Positions 25,701 through 34,219 of a stretch of DNA of 56,148 nt are shown here, in pieces. The number at the start of each line of letters is the position of its first letter. The stretch's first letter is position 1. The notes beneath the pieces are model-generated. The model made no database searches and was not told the origin of the DNA. It worked only from the letters and a program-made list of their open reading frames with translations. The DNA is taken from positions 1 to 56,148 of the forward strand of contig DBTR01000051.1 in NCBI GenBank assembly GCA_002307145.1, in the 5' to 3' direction. This DNA is from Rhodospirillum sp. UBA1311 (lineage in GTDB: Bacteria; Pseudomonadota; Alphaproteobacteria; Rhodospirillales; Rhodospirillaceae). Position numbers and translations under genes: made by a program.

Positions 25701-26122
25701 GGCTTGCTGTCCATCAGGTTGCCGAGGGTGGCGGGATCGTCGTCGTCGTAGGCCTGGAGAGTGAGGCCGAAGGCGATCTTGCGCGCCACGCCGTTGCCGA
25801 GGAACTTCGAGCGGGTTTCCTCCACCTGGGTGACGATCCACCGGCCCAACACCTCGCCGGTTCCGGCGGTCAGCACCCACGCCTTTCCCGCCGCCATCAT
25901 CTCGCGCAGCTTGTCGAGGTTTTCCGGCCCGCCGGTCAATTCGGGCATCAGGGTGCCGTCCACCGTGATGGTGTCTTCCCCCGGCCCGAGGTGCTGTTGC
26001 GCGGCGCGGCGGCCGACGCGCTCGCCCCGTGCCCATCGCTGGCTGGTGGTGCGCTTCAAGGTTTCGAACGGCGCGGTATCGAGGCCGAACACGAACATTC
26101 CCAGGCTCATCAGCATCTTCAA
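25697..26122 (-). CDS. U: Tail protein GpU
   Basis: 141 residues, tail terminator/assembly protein of P2. It opens with MSLGMFVFGLDTAPFETLKR, the usual family beginning (alternative starts at 26122 and 26116). It overlaps gene T upstream and gene D downstream by 4 nt each. Confidence 0.88.
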   Translation of the reverse strand: MKMLMSLGMFVFGLDTAPFETLKRTTSQRWARGERVGRRAAQQHLGPGEDTITVDGTLMPELTGGPENLDKLREMMAAGKAWVLTAGTGEVLGRWIVTQVEETRSKFLGNGVARKIAFGLTLQAYDDDDPATLGNLMDSKP

Positions 26123-28479
26123 TCCTCCTCGTCATACATCCGCGCGCGGGCGGAAACGCGCGCCTGCGCGGCGAGCTTGTCGAATTCCGCCTTGACCTGT
26201 TTCGCGAGGTCGGCGGTGTCCATTCCCGGCGCGGCGTGAACGACGATCGTCACGCCCCCCATGTCGATCGGCGCGGCCATCGCTGCCGCGCCGCCGCGCG
26301 CGACGACGGCTTGCGCGGCGGCGGATGGCGGCGGCGCGATTTTTACCGGCGGGCGTGCGGCGGCAATTTGTGCCCGGCCTTCGGCGGCGGCTGCGTTCAC
26401 ATCGCCTTCGAGCGCTGGGGCGTCCTTGCCGCCGAAGCCGAAAATCTTGCCGATCTTTGCGAACACGCCGTCGACCAAATCGCGGAACGGCTCAAAAGCG
26501 GCGTAGAGTCCCCCGAGAGCGAGGACGATGGCGGTGATCGCGATACCGAGAGGGTTGGTGAGGAAGGCCGCGCCGACCGCCTTAATTCCGGTGAGCAGCA
26601 TCGGGAAAACCGTGGTCGCGGCGGTGCCGAGCATGCCGAACGCTCCGCTCAACACCCCCACGCCTCCGCCAGCGATCCCGCTCTGGATGCCGATGGCGGT
26701 GAGCGCGAAGCGGGCCATCGCGAACGGCCCGAGCAAGCCCGCGATCGCGACGGCGAGCGCGCCGCCCACCGCGACCACTGCGGCAAGGGCGCCGGCCACC
26801 GTCGCCAGCGTGGCGGTGAGGCCAGGGTTCGCCGCGGTGAAGCGCGAAATCCCCTGAGCCATTTCGCGAAGCCCGGAAATCACCGGCATCAGCACCGGCA
26901 GGAGCGCGTTGCCGATGCCCTCCATCGCGTTCTTGAGGTCGACGCCGAGGCCCTTGGTCTGCTCGTTGTAGGTCTTCATCATCACCGAGAACTTTGCGTC
27001 GACGGTGCCGTCGCCGCCCATCGCTTCCTCCCGGATGCGGCGGAATTCCTTCATGTTCGCGAGCATCGGCGCGAGGAAGTTTTGCACCTGCGCGTCGCCG
27101 AACAGGGCGGAGAGGTTGAACTTGGTGGCGAGCTTGTCGGCGGCGGCTTTGGCGTCGCCACCGGCGGCCACGGCGTCGGCGACCTCCTTCTCGAAATCCA
27201 CGCCGACCGCGTTTCCGATTTGCTTCATCGCCACGTCGATGGGGTCTTGCCCCGCTTCCACGCCGTTTTTCATCGCGGCGGCGATGTCGATCCCCATCTT
27301 CTGGAAGTTGCGGATCGTCTCGCCCTTGGTGATCGCGCCGAGGAAGTTGGCGAAGTTATTGGCGGCTTCCTCCGGGTTGGCCGCGCCCTTGGTGGCGACT
27401 TGCAGCGCTGCGGCGAGCGAGCCGATGGCCTTGGTTCCGGTCATGCCGAGGCCCGCCGCCGCCGCCGTTAGCTGCGGAAAGGTGTTGGCCATATTCTTGA
27501 GTTCGAAGCCGCCGAGGTCGCCCGACTTCGCCATCACGTCGAAGGCCCTGGCGAGTTCCGCCTGAGGCACTTTGAGGTTGTCCATCACCGAGAAGGCAAG
27601 GTTCGACATGTCGGTGAATTCCGCGCCGGTCGCCGTCACCGCGCGCCCGATGGTGCCGATCGCGCCGAGTGCCGCGTCCGGGTCCAACCCCTTGCCGACG
27701 AGAATGGTTTGCCCCGCGAGCATGTCGGAGGCCGATTGGTTGACCTCCGTCGAGAGGCCGCGCAGCTTGTCCCGCACCGCCTGCAACTGGTTGCCGGTCT
27801 GCCCGGCGGTGAGGCCGTAGGCGGCAAGGTTGTGTTCGAAGTCGCCCGCCTCGGAAACCAGCGGCGCACCTGCCGCCAGAGCGCCGCCGCCCGCCGCCAT
27901 GCCCGCCGCGCCACCGATCGCCATGTTGCCCCGCGTGCCCATGGTGCGGTCCATCTTCGCCCGCGCCGCCGCGATCGCATCGGACTTGACCTTGAGCGCG
28001 CCGAGAACCTTCCCCTGCTTTTCGGCGGCGGCGCGCGCCGCGTCGAGGTCGCGTTTCAGGCGTTCTTGCGCCTCACCGAAGCTGTCGGTGCTGATTTCGG
28101 CGGAGGCGAGCTTCTTTTTTATTTCGCTCAAATTGAGCGCGAGGAGAGAGCCCTTATCGGTGAGCTTCTCGACCTTGCGTTGCGCGGCGGCGAACGATGC
28201 CGCCGCGCGCTGGCTTCCGCCATCCGCCGCGAGCATTTTCTGTGCGTATTCCGCAGCCTTGGCTTTGGCTTCGGCGAGGGCGGCGGCGTTCTTTTTCGAA
28301 GCAGCTTCGATCCCTTGATAGGCCTCGATACTTTTGGCCGTTTGTTCGAGCTTCCTCACCTCGTCCGTGGCGGATTTCATCGCCGCCTTCATGGCGTCGG
28401 TGCTTTGCATCGCGCGACGGAACGGCGCGGAGATTTTCTCCGCCGCTTCCATCAGGATCTTGATCTTGAGGTCGGCCAT
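26119..28479 (-). CDS. T: Tail tape measure protein GpT
   Basis: 786 residues. It sets tail length and is threaded through the tube. The N-terminal 200 residues are helical and Ala/Lys-rich, then comes the TP901-type tape-measure core (SEAGDFEHNLAAYGLTAGQTG ...) and a hydrophobic section with several possible membrane helices (about 590-690) for DNA delivery. It starts 4 nt after the stop of the E' extension. Confidence 0.92.
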   Translation of the reverse strand: MADLKIKILMEAAEKISAPFRRAMQSTDAMKAAMKSATDEVRKLEQTAKSIEAYQGIEAASKKNAAALAEAKAKAAEYAQKMLAADGGSQRAAASFAAAQRKVEKLTDKGSLLALNLSEIKKKLASAEISTDSFGEAQERLKRDLDAARAAAEKQGKVLGALKVKSDAIAAARAKMDRTMGTRGNMAIGGAAGMAAGGGALAAGAPLVSEAGDFEHNLAAYGLTAGQTGNQLQAVRDKLRGLSTEVNQSASDMLAGQTILVGKGLDPDAALGAIGTIGRAVTATGAEFTDMSNLAFSVMDNLKVPQAELARAFDVMAKSGDLGGFELKNMANTFPQLTAAAAGLGMTGTKAIGSLAAALQVATKGAANPEEAANNFANFLGAITKGETIRNFQKMGIDIAAAMKNGVEAGQDPIDVAMKQIGNAVGVDFEKEVADAVAAGGDAKAAADKLATKFNLSALFGDAQVQNFLAPMLANMKEFRRIREEAMGGDGTVDAKFSVMMKTYNEQTKGLGVDLKNAMEGIGNALLPVLMPVISGLREMAQGISRFTAANPGLTATLATVAGALAAVVAVGGALAVAIAGLLGPFAMARFALTAIGIQSGIAGGGVGVLSGAFGMLGTAATTVFPMLLTGIKAVGAAFLTNPLGIAITAIVLALGGLYAAFEPFRDLVDGVFAKIGKIFGFGGKDAPALEGDVNAAAAEGRAQIAAARPPVKIAPPPSAAAQAVVARGGAAAMAAPIDMGGVTIVVHAAPGMDTADLAKQVKAEFDKLAAQARVSARARMYDEED

Positions 28480-28482
28480 CGG

Positions 28483-28928
28483 TCAGCCTTTCGCATCGCG
28501 GAGGGCTTCCACCTCCGCCTCCAGGAATTCGAGCGCCAGGGCATAGGCTTCGCCGTAGCGGTCGAGGTCGAGCGCGTCGAAGACATTCCCCGGGAACGAC
28601 CCGGGGAACACCTTCATCAGCAATCCCCAGGCACTCAGTGCGTCTTCGGGGAGGGTTCCGTCAGTGCCGTAAAAAAATCCGCGAGGCAGGCGTAGAGCGC
28701 CACCACATCGGCGGGGTCGAGGCCGTTGAGCGTGTCCTTCGCCACCGGCGTGAGGGAGATGCGCGGCAACAGCGCGAGGAGGGTCGACACCTCCATCTCC
28801 TGCACGTTGGTGAGCTTGATGCCGCGCAGGTCGCCCGCATTCGGGCGGCGGAGGGTGAGTTCGGAAATCGTCTGGTCGCCGAAGGTGAGCGGCGTGCCGA
28901 GGGCCACGGTCTTGGTCTGCATGGTCAA
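28483..28928 (-). CDS. GpE+E' tail assembly chaperone made by -1 frameshift
   Basis: At T-TTT-TTT (28671-28677) the zero-frame codons GAT TTT TTT can slip back one base. The -1 frame then continues YGTDGTLPEDALSAWGLL and on to the TGA at 28483, giving about 147 residues. P2 uses a T7G slip at the same place to make E+E', like lambda G/GT. The extension is GC3-biased and starts with no good start codon of its own, which supports shifting. Confidence 0.82.
28635..28928 (-). CDS. E: Tail protein GpE
   Basis: 97 residues, short product of the E/E' pair, tail assembly chaperone of P2-type phages. It ends with the TGA at 28635. The run of seven T (28671-28677 on the opposite strand) lies about 13 codons before the stop and serves the frameshift described in the E+E' entry. 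Confidence 0.85.
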   Translation of the reverse strand: MTMQTKTVALGTPLTFGDQTISELTLRRPNAGDLRGIKLTNVQEMEVSTLLALLPRISLTPVAKDTLNGLDPADVVALYACLADFFTALTEPSPKTH

Positions 28929-28983
28929 TTGATCCTTATCGGAAGAGGGGAGAGCCCCGGCCCGGGGAGGGCCGGGGATGGGG

Positions 28984-29496
28984 TCAAACGGTGATGCCGA
29001 GGGCCTTCATCACGGCGGCGGAGAGGTCGGTGCCGCCGACGCTTTCCTTGCCCGAAATCATGTCGAGTTCGATCAGCGGCACGCTGTTGTGGCTGTAGCG
29101 GTAGTAGGTGAGCGGCATTTTCAGCTTGAGCTTGCCGGTTTCCTTTTTCTTCGCCGAGCCGGGGTCGATCTCCTCGAACCGGCCGCGCACCGACACCTCC
29201 ACGGCGTCGGTGCCGCCGCCGTCCTGGCTGACGAGCGAACCGAGGAAGCGGGCGCTGATGCCGCTGGCGTTGGCGTTGCCCCAGAGCTTGAGGATTTCGG
29301 GATTGAACTCGGCGATGGTGAAGTCGAGGGTGAGCGCCTCCATGCCGAGGTCGAGCTTGACCGGCCCGAGCATCCCGCCCGCCTGATGGTCTTCCATCTG
29401 GCGGGTGAGCTTGGGCAGGGTGATTTCTTCGGCGAGGCCCGCGTAGCCGACGCCGTCGATGAACAGGGTGAAGTCTTTGAGAACGCGCGGAAGCAT
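28984..29496 (-). CDS. FII: Major tail tube protein GpFII
   Basis: 170 residues, builds the inner tube of the contractile tail. The MLPRVLKDFTLFIDGVGYAG opening and the central KMPLTYYRY segment are typical. It lies 16 nt after the sheath gene and before E, as in P2. Confidence 0.92.
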   Translation of the reverse strand: MLPRVLKDFTLFIDGVGYAGLAEEITLPKLTRQMEDHQAGGMLGPVKLDLGMEALTLDFTIAEFNPEILKLWGNANASGISARFLGSLVSQDGGGTDAVEVSVRGRFEEIDPGSAKKKETGKLKLKMPLTYYRYSHNSVPLIELDMISGKESVGGTDLSAAVMKALGITV

Positions 29497-29512
29497 GTCC
29501 GATCCTTTCGCG

Positions 29513-30685
29513 TTAGGCGGCCATCATGGCGGCGAAGTCGACGAGGTAGTCGTCGGTGATTTTCTGTTCGAGCATCAGGTTTTCGAGCGGCGGCACCGGG
29601 GTGTAGTCGAAGGAGACGTAAGCCTTGCCCGCTTTCAGGATGTCCTTGGTGTTCTTCGCCGGGTCGAACCACGCGCCGCCGCCGATCAGGTAGCGGTTGC
29701 GGACCATTTCGCGGATTTTGGCGTCGATGCTGTCCACGATGTCGCGGATCAGGGTCGGGTGCATCGGCTTGTCGGCGGCCCAGAAAGTCCCCTCGGCGAT
29801 GGTGTCGGCCAACACCTGCGCGGTGCGGGTGTAGTTCTCGAACGCGAACAGCGGATCAGCCGAGCAGGTGCGCGAGCCCCAGAAGCGGAAGCCGCTCTTG
29901 CGGATCAGGGTGGTGACCTCGTGGGCGTTGAGGTAGCCCGCGTCGGTCGCCGGGTTCTGCAAATCCCAGAACACCGACTTGGTGATGCCGGTGACGCCGG
30001 AAACCTCGACGTTCGAGAGGGTTTTGTGCCAGCCCACGTCTTCGTCGAGCTTGGCGCGCAGCCCGAGCGCACGGGCGACGGCGAATTCGACGGTTTCGGC
30101 GTTCGTGGCGGTGTTCCACGAGGTGAAGTCCGGCCACATCACCATGACTTCGCGGTCGCCGAAGTTGTCGCGGTAGATGACGGCGGCTTCCTTGGTTTCG
30201 CAGCCGTGGGCGGAAACGTAGGCGAAGGCGCGGGTGAGCTTGGCGAGCGAGGCGAGTTCCGTCGCCACCGGCAGAGTGTCGAGCCCCGGAACGCCCAAGA
30301 TGCGCGGGGTGACGCCGAGCAGCGCAGGCGCATCGGTCAACGCCTGGATGCCGCTTTTGATGCCGTTCGCGTTGGTGGTGCCGATGATGTTGGAATTGGT
30401 CTCGGCTTCCGTCTCGCCCTCGGCGACGCGCACCACGACGATAGCCGGGGAGCCGTGATCCTTGATCGCGTCGAGCGAGCGGGCGAGGGTGCCGTCCTCG
30501 CCCGCCTTGCCGATCGCGGAGGCGACGTCCGTCACCAGGGCGGGACGATCGAGCGGGAAGGCGGCGGCATCGGCGTCGGCGGCCGTGGCGACAAGGCCGA
30601 TGACGGCGGTCGAGATGGTGCGAATCGGGCGGATGCCGTCCGAAACTTCGATGACGCGTACGCCGTGATGATAATCGTCAGCCAT
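29513..30685 (-). CDS. FI: Tail sheath protein GpFI
   Basis: 390 residues, contractile sheath. The N-terminus YHHGVRVIEVSDGIRPIRTI and the late FWGSRTCSADPLFAFENYTR segment are family hallmarks. It leads the FI-FII-E-T-U-D block. No copy of the 28-bp late dyad was found directly upstream, so it may be read through from the fibre genes. Confidence 0.94.
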   Translation of the reverse strand: MADDYHHGVRVIEVSDGIRPIRTISTAVIGLVATAADADAAAFPLDRPALVTDVASAIGKAGEDGTLARSLDAIKDHGSPAIVVVRVAEGETEAETNSNIIGTTNANGIKSGIQALTDAPALLGVTPRILGVPGLDTLPVATELASLAKLTRAFAYVSAHGCETKEAAVIYRDNFGDREVMVMWPDFTSWNTATNAETVEFAVARALGLRAKLDEDVGWHKTLSNVEVSGVTGITKSVFWDLQNPATDAGYLNAHEVTTLIRKSGFRFWGSRTCSADPLFAFENYTRTAQVLADTIAEGTFWAADKPMHPTLIRDIVDSIDAKIREMVRNRYLIGGGAWFDPAKNTKDILKAGKAYVSFDYTPVPPLENLMLEQKITDDYLVDFAAMMAA

Positions 30686-30697
30686 GGAAGGCTCCTT

Positions 30698-31297
30698 TCA
30701 GAGGGTCGGAAAAGCGAAGGACAGGGCGAGGCAGAAGGCGCGGTAGGCGAGCAGGCACCCGAGCGGCACGCCGACACCGAGGCCGGAGACGCCGCCGAGC
30801 CAAAGCTCGCCGAACTCGGTCCACGCGCCGGGCTTGACCGCGACGCCGCCGAGGACGCGGATTTCCGGGATGAAGGCGCGGATCGGATAGGCGATCGGGT
30901 AGCCGTAACCGGCGAAGCCATACCGCTCCGCCCCGCCCTGGCCTTCCGGCCCGCCATTGTTGTGGTCGTTCACGAACCAGATGCACGCGCCCGCGAGGAA
31001 CACCGGCAGGCAGGCCCAGGCGAGCGCGGCCGAGGCATAGGCCCAGGGCAAGGCGAGCGCGGCGGGGATCGTCAACGCGCCGGGGAACAGCAGTGGCCAC
31101 GCCGCGCCGACGTACTGCGCGCCGAGGAAGCCGCACAGCGCCGCGATCTTGACCGAGCGCGGGAAGTCGCCGCCCCAACCGCCGAGCCAGCGCCGCCACA
31201 AGGCGAGGGCGAAGCCATTGAGGAGCGCGATGCCGAGCGCGAGGAGCGCGGCGGCGACGAAGATGTATGCGGGGAACGCGGATGCGAAGGGGATCAT
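30698..31297 (-). CDS. Polytopic membrane protein in the P2 Z/fun slot
   Basis: 199 residues with about five hydrophobic helices (IFVAAALLALGIALLNGFALAL; FLGAQYVGAAWPLLFPGA; AYASAALAWACLPVFLAGA; LLAYRAFCLALSFAF). It overlaps the fibre-assembly gene by 4 nt and ends 12 nt before FI. In P2 the lysogenic-conversion gene fun(Z) occupies this site. GC content matches the phage, so it may be an old resident. Function is unknown; host-envelope action is a guess. Confidence 0.7.
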   Translation of the reverse strand: MIPFASAFPAYIFVAAALLALGIALLNGFALALWRRWLGGWGGDFPRSVKIAALCGFLGAQYVGAAWPLLFPGALTIPAALALPWAYASAALAWACLPVFLAGACIWFVNDHNNGGPEGQGGAERYGFAGYGYPIAYPIRAFIPEIRVLGGVAVKPGAWTEFGELWLGGVSGLGVGVPLGCLLAYRAFCLALSFAFPTL

Positions 31298-31821
31298 TCG
31301 GAGGAACCTTCCGTGGGGGTGGAAGCCGGGAGTTCCGGCCATTCGGGGATGAGGGCGAGGATCGCCGCCGCGTCGTCGCCCGCCGCCAGGATCGCGGCCT
31401 CGGCGGCATTGGAGGCGGCGCGGACGGCACCGCGATAGGCGACGGTGGCGGCCGGGATCGGCGCGGCGGTTTCGGATGCGCGGATCGCCAGCCAATCGGT
31501 GGGCGTGAGCAGCGCGTCGGCGGTCGCCTTGATCGCGGCGACGGCCTTGGTGCGGATCTCGGCGGCGGGGCGCGCGGCGATAATCGGGCGCGCGACGCCC
31601 GCCTCGGGGATGTAGGTGAAGCCGGTTTCGATCTCGGTGGCCGGATCGGCGATACCCTCCACCGGAACCTTGCCGAAAGCAGCGAACGCTTCCGGCGGCC
31701 AATGCCCGGAGCCGACGATGGCAAGCGAGCCGTCGATGGCGGGGACCGGCATGGTTTGCGGCTTGGAATACGGCTGGCCGGACGGGACGCCGTCGACGAT
31801 GTCGATAAAACGGGGGGTCAT
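31294..31821 (-). CDS. Tail fibre assembly-like protein
   Basis: 175 residues from the ATG at 31821. An N-terminal part naming substrate-like turns (FIDIVDGVPSGQPY) is followed by long Ala-rich helices (RTKAVAAIKATADALL ... AYRGAVRAASNAA), the pattern of phage fibre chaperones of the DUF4376/Tfa kind. It follows the adhesin gene, as such chaperones do. Confidence 0.6.
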   Translation of the reverse strand: MTPRFIDIVDGVPSGQPYSKPQTMPVPAIDGSLAIVGSGHWPPEAFAAFGKVPVEGIADPATEIETGFTYIPEAGVARPIIAARPAAEIRTKAVAAIKATADALLTPTDWLAIRASETAAPIPAATVAYRGAVRAASNAAEAAILAAGDDAAAILALIPEWPELPASTPTEGSSE

Positions 31822-31832
31822 GAGGGGGTTCC

Positions 31833-32561
31833 TTACGAGTTGATCGTGCCGAGGCGCGTGCCTTCTGCCGTCCACGTGACGAGTGTGTTGCCGGTGACGG
31901 CTGCGCCTGCCGCGCCGCCAGCCCCCGCGCCGCCGCCACCTCCGCCGCCAGCCGCGCCCGCTTGACCCGCGTCGCCGCCTTTGCCGCCCGCCGAAGCGTT
32001 GTCGCCCGCACCGCCCGCACCGCCGGTGGTCAGCGTGCCCGCCGATCCGTTTGCGGACCCATGTCCGCCGGAGCCGCCTGCGGCACCGAACGCGTCGCCC
32101 GCACCGCCGCCGCCGCCGCCGCCGCCGCCGTTGTTCCCCGAGGGGTTGCCGCCGCCGCCGCCGCCACCACCACCACCCGCGAGGATGCCGAGGTTAGCGA
32201 AGGCGCATTGGGCGCTCGCAGTGAAGGCCGTGCCGCCCGCGACGCCGGGATGGCCTCCCGTGCTTTGCTGGCCGCCGCCGCCGCCACCCTGGCCGCCGCA
32301 CCCGGCGATCCGCCCGCGATTGGTGATTGCGAGCGTGGCCCCGGCGGGCCACGAGCCGGTGGCAAGGGCAGGGGTCGCGGTCGACGCGGAGCCGACCAAG
32401 ACGCCTTCGTCGATTGTCAGGGTGACGGAAACGCCCGCTTGGCCTGCGTAGCCGAGCGCGTCGACGGCGGTGCGGAGGTTGAAGTTTCGGGTGTTGGCGC
32501 TGATGCGCAGAGCGTAGGAAAGCCCACCCGCGCCAAGCTGCCGTTGCGAAGCGAACAGCAT
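31833..32561 (-). CDS. Glycine-rich tail-fibre tip adhesin
   Basis: 242 residues. The first 85 or so residues are a beta-rich anchor. The rest is blocks of Gly with Ala, Ser and Asn between short hydrophobic spacers (for example AFTASAQCAFANLGILAG). This is the design of gp38-type adhesins of T-even phages, where poly-Gly sandwiches hold hypervariable receptor-binding loops. It lies at the end of the fibre gene, 3 nt after it, so it should cap the fibre and set host range. Confidence 0.7.
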   Translation of the reverse strand: MLFASQRQLGAGGLSYALRISANTRNFNLRTAVDALGYAGQAGVSVTLTIDEGVLVGSASTATPALATGSWPAGATLAITNRGRIAGCGGQGGGGGGQQSTGGHPGVAGGTAFTASAQCAFANLGILAGGGGGGGGGGNPSGNNGGGGGGGGGAGDAFGAAGGSGGHGSANGSAGTLTTGGAGGAGDNASAGGKGGDAGQAGAAGGGGGGGAGAGGAAGAAVTGNTLVTWTAEGTRLGTINS

Positions 32562-32564
32562 GGC

Positions 32565-33584
32565 TTAGGCCTCCACGCCTTTGAGGGTGACGGTGAGTTG
32601 CTGGCCACGAATCGTGCTTCCGACCTGGGAAACGGCAAAGGTCAACACGTCGCCCGCTACGCACGCGGTTTTCGCCGGGTCGAGAACGCCCGCCGTCAAT
32701 GCCGATGCGCCCGTCGCAAACATCGGCTTGGTGGTCCAGATCGTGGTGCCGTTGCGCGCCACGTCCAGGATTAGCGCCGCACCGGTCGCGGCGACGCCAA
32801 GGGTTGCCGAGATGCCTTGCAGGGTGATCGCCCGTGCGAGCAACACCCGACCATAGGTCTGCACCGCGAGGTCTTGGCCGCTCATGTCGGCGGCGTAGCC
32901 TGCGAGCCAAGGGATGTCGTAACCGGGTTTCGGCGGATTGAGCGCGGCAAGGCGATCGTTCAAGGTGTCCGACAATCCTTTCGGGGTGACGGCGCGGACG
33001 GTGTCGGTGCCCGTCTTGGTTTCGGTGGGAGTGGCGAGTTCGACGAATCCCTTCACAGTGGTCGAGGCGTCGGGGTGTGCGCCCTCGGCGGCTTTATGTT
33101 CGGCGATGCCCGCCGCCACCGCGTCGGCGACGTGCTTGTGGGTCGCCAGCACCACGGCCGGGTCGATCTTGAGGGTGACGGCGGAGACGTTGCCGTGCTC
33201 CAGGATCAGGCGGCAATAGAGGTCCTTGCCTACGCCGCTATCGAGGGCGGGCTTGACGCTCTCGGGGTATTTGGCGATGACGATCAAATCGCCGTCGACG
33301 TCGAACACCCCGGCTTCGCGCACCGTCCAGCCACCGACCGTGGCGGGAATGACGGCCTCGATGGTGAGCCACGTCGGCGTCGCGGGATCGGTGAGGATCG
33401 TGTTGATCGGCGCGCGGTAGACCTCGCGCTTGAGCGCGGTCGCGGACTGCACCGGGTCGTAGGCCGCGCCGTTGCCGTCGCCGACCGCGAAGTGGGTCAG
33501 CGTGATCACTTGCCCCAGGGCGAGCGCGTTGGCGAGCTTGGCGAGGCCGATATCGGTGACGAGGGTGTAATACTGCGCGCTCAT
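32565..33584 (-). CDS. H: Tail fibre protein, GpH-like
   Basis: 339 residues from the ATG at 33584. The N-terminus (MSAQYYTLVTDIGLAKLANA) is the P2 GpH baseplate-attachment domain (DUF3751 type). A short shaft follows, with the TTVKGFVELATPTE repeat typical of fibre stalks, then a C-terminal jelly-like part. It is much shorter than P2 H, and the separate Gly-rich gene supplies the tip. Confidence 0.82.
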   Translation of the reverse strand: MSAQYYTLVTDIGLAKLANALALGQVITLTHFAVGDGNGAAYDPVQSATALKREVYRAPINTILTDPATPTWLTIEAVIPATVGGWTVREAGVFDVDGDLIVIAKYPESVKPALDSGVGKDLYCRLILEHGNVSAVTLKIDPAVVLATHKHVADAVAAGIAEHKAAEGAHPDASTTVKGFVELATPTETKTGTDTVRAVTPKGLSDTLNDRLAALNPPKPGYDIPWLAGYAADMSGQDLAVQTYGRVLLARAITLQGISATLGVAATGAALILDVARNGTTIWTTKPMFATGASALTAGVLDPAKTACVAGDVLTFAVSQVGSTIRGQQLTVTLKGVEA

Positions 33585-34219
33585 GCGGCGGTCTCCATCG
33601 GGTAGACGGTGCCGACCTCCGCGCCGTAAAGGGCGGCGGCGCGGAGCGGCGTGGGAATGCGGGTCTCGACGTCGCCGGGTATCCAGGGATAGACGGCGAC
33701 GGTTTCGCCAATCAGCGAGAGGGCGGCGCGAAGCGGGATGCGGCTGGTCTGTCGGAGCGCCGTGGCGAGGCCGGTGAGGTGCGAGCGGACGTTCTTGGCG
33801 GTGTCGATTGCGGCCAGGGCCTCCATCTGGCGCTCGGGGGTGATGCTTTCTTCCGAGGCCAGATCCACGGCGAAGGTGAAGGGCGGGTGCTTCGGCTCTG
33901 CCTCCCACCACTCGGTGATCGCCACGCTCCACCCGAGCGACGCCAGCGCCTCGCGCACCGCGCGCCGCGTGCCCTTGCGCGCGTGGACGCCGTAGCTCGC
34001 CGCGACCACGGCGCGCTTGCGCGCCTCCGGCCAGTCGGCGTTCCACACGTCCACCGAGAACGTCCAGGCGAGGAACGGCAGGAAGGCGGGCGGGCAGGCC
34101 CACGGGTTCCACAGGGTGTTGATCCGGACCTCGATCGCCTCCATCCGCTCGGCGTCGAGCGAGGCGAGGGCGGTTTCGAGGGCGGAGGAGCCGGGAGGAA
34201 GGAGGATTGTCGCCATCAT
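33581..34219 (-). CDS. I: Baseplate wedge/tail protein GpI
   Basis: 212 residues from the ATG at 34219 (ATGA overlap with J). The motifs PWACPPAFLPFLAWTFSVD and WPEARKRAVVAASYGVHARKGT are characteristic of phage tail protein I. It links the baseplate wedge to the fibre. It overlaps H by 4 nt. Confidence 0.9.
   Translation of the reverse strand: MMATILLPPGSSALETALASLDAERMEAIEVRINTLWNPWACPPAFLPFLAWTFSVDVWNADWPEARKRAVVAASYGVHARKGTRRAVREALASLGWSVAITEWWEAEPKHPPFTFAVDLASEESITPERQMEALAAIDTAKNVRSHLTGLATALRQTSRIPLRAALSLIGETVAVYPWIPGDVETRIPTPLRAAALYGAEVGTVYPMETAA

Noticed and set aside
32041..32300. GCC/CGC-rich repeats as a CRISPR or satellite array
   Set aside because: Periodicity is that of Gly codons in the adhesin gene; there are no regular repeats with unique spacers.
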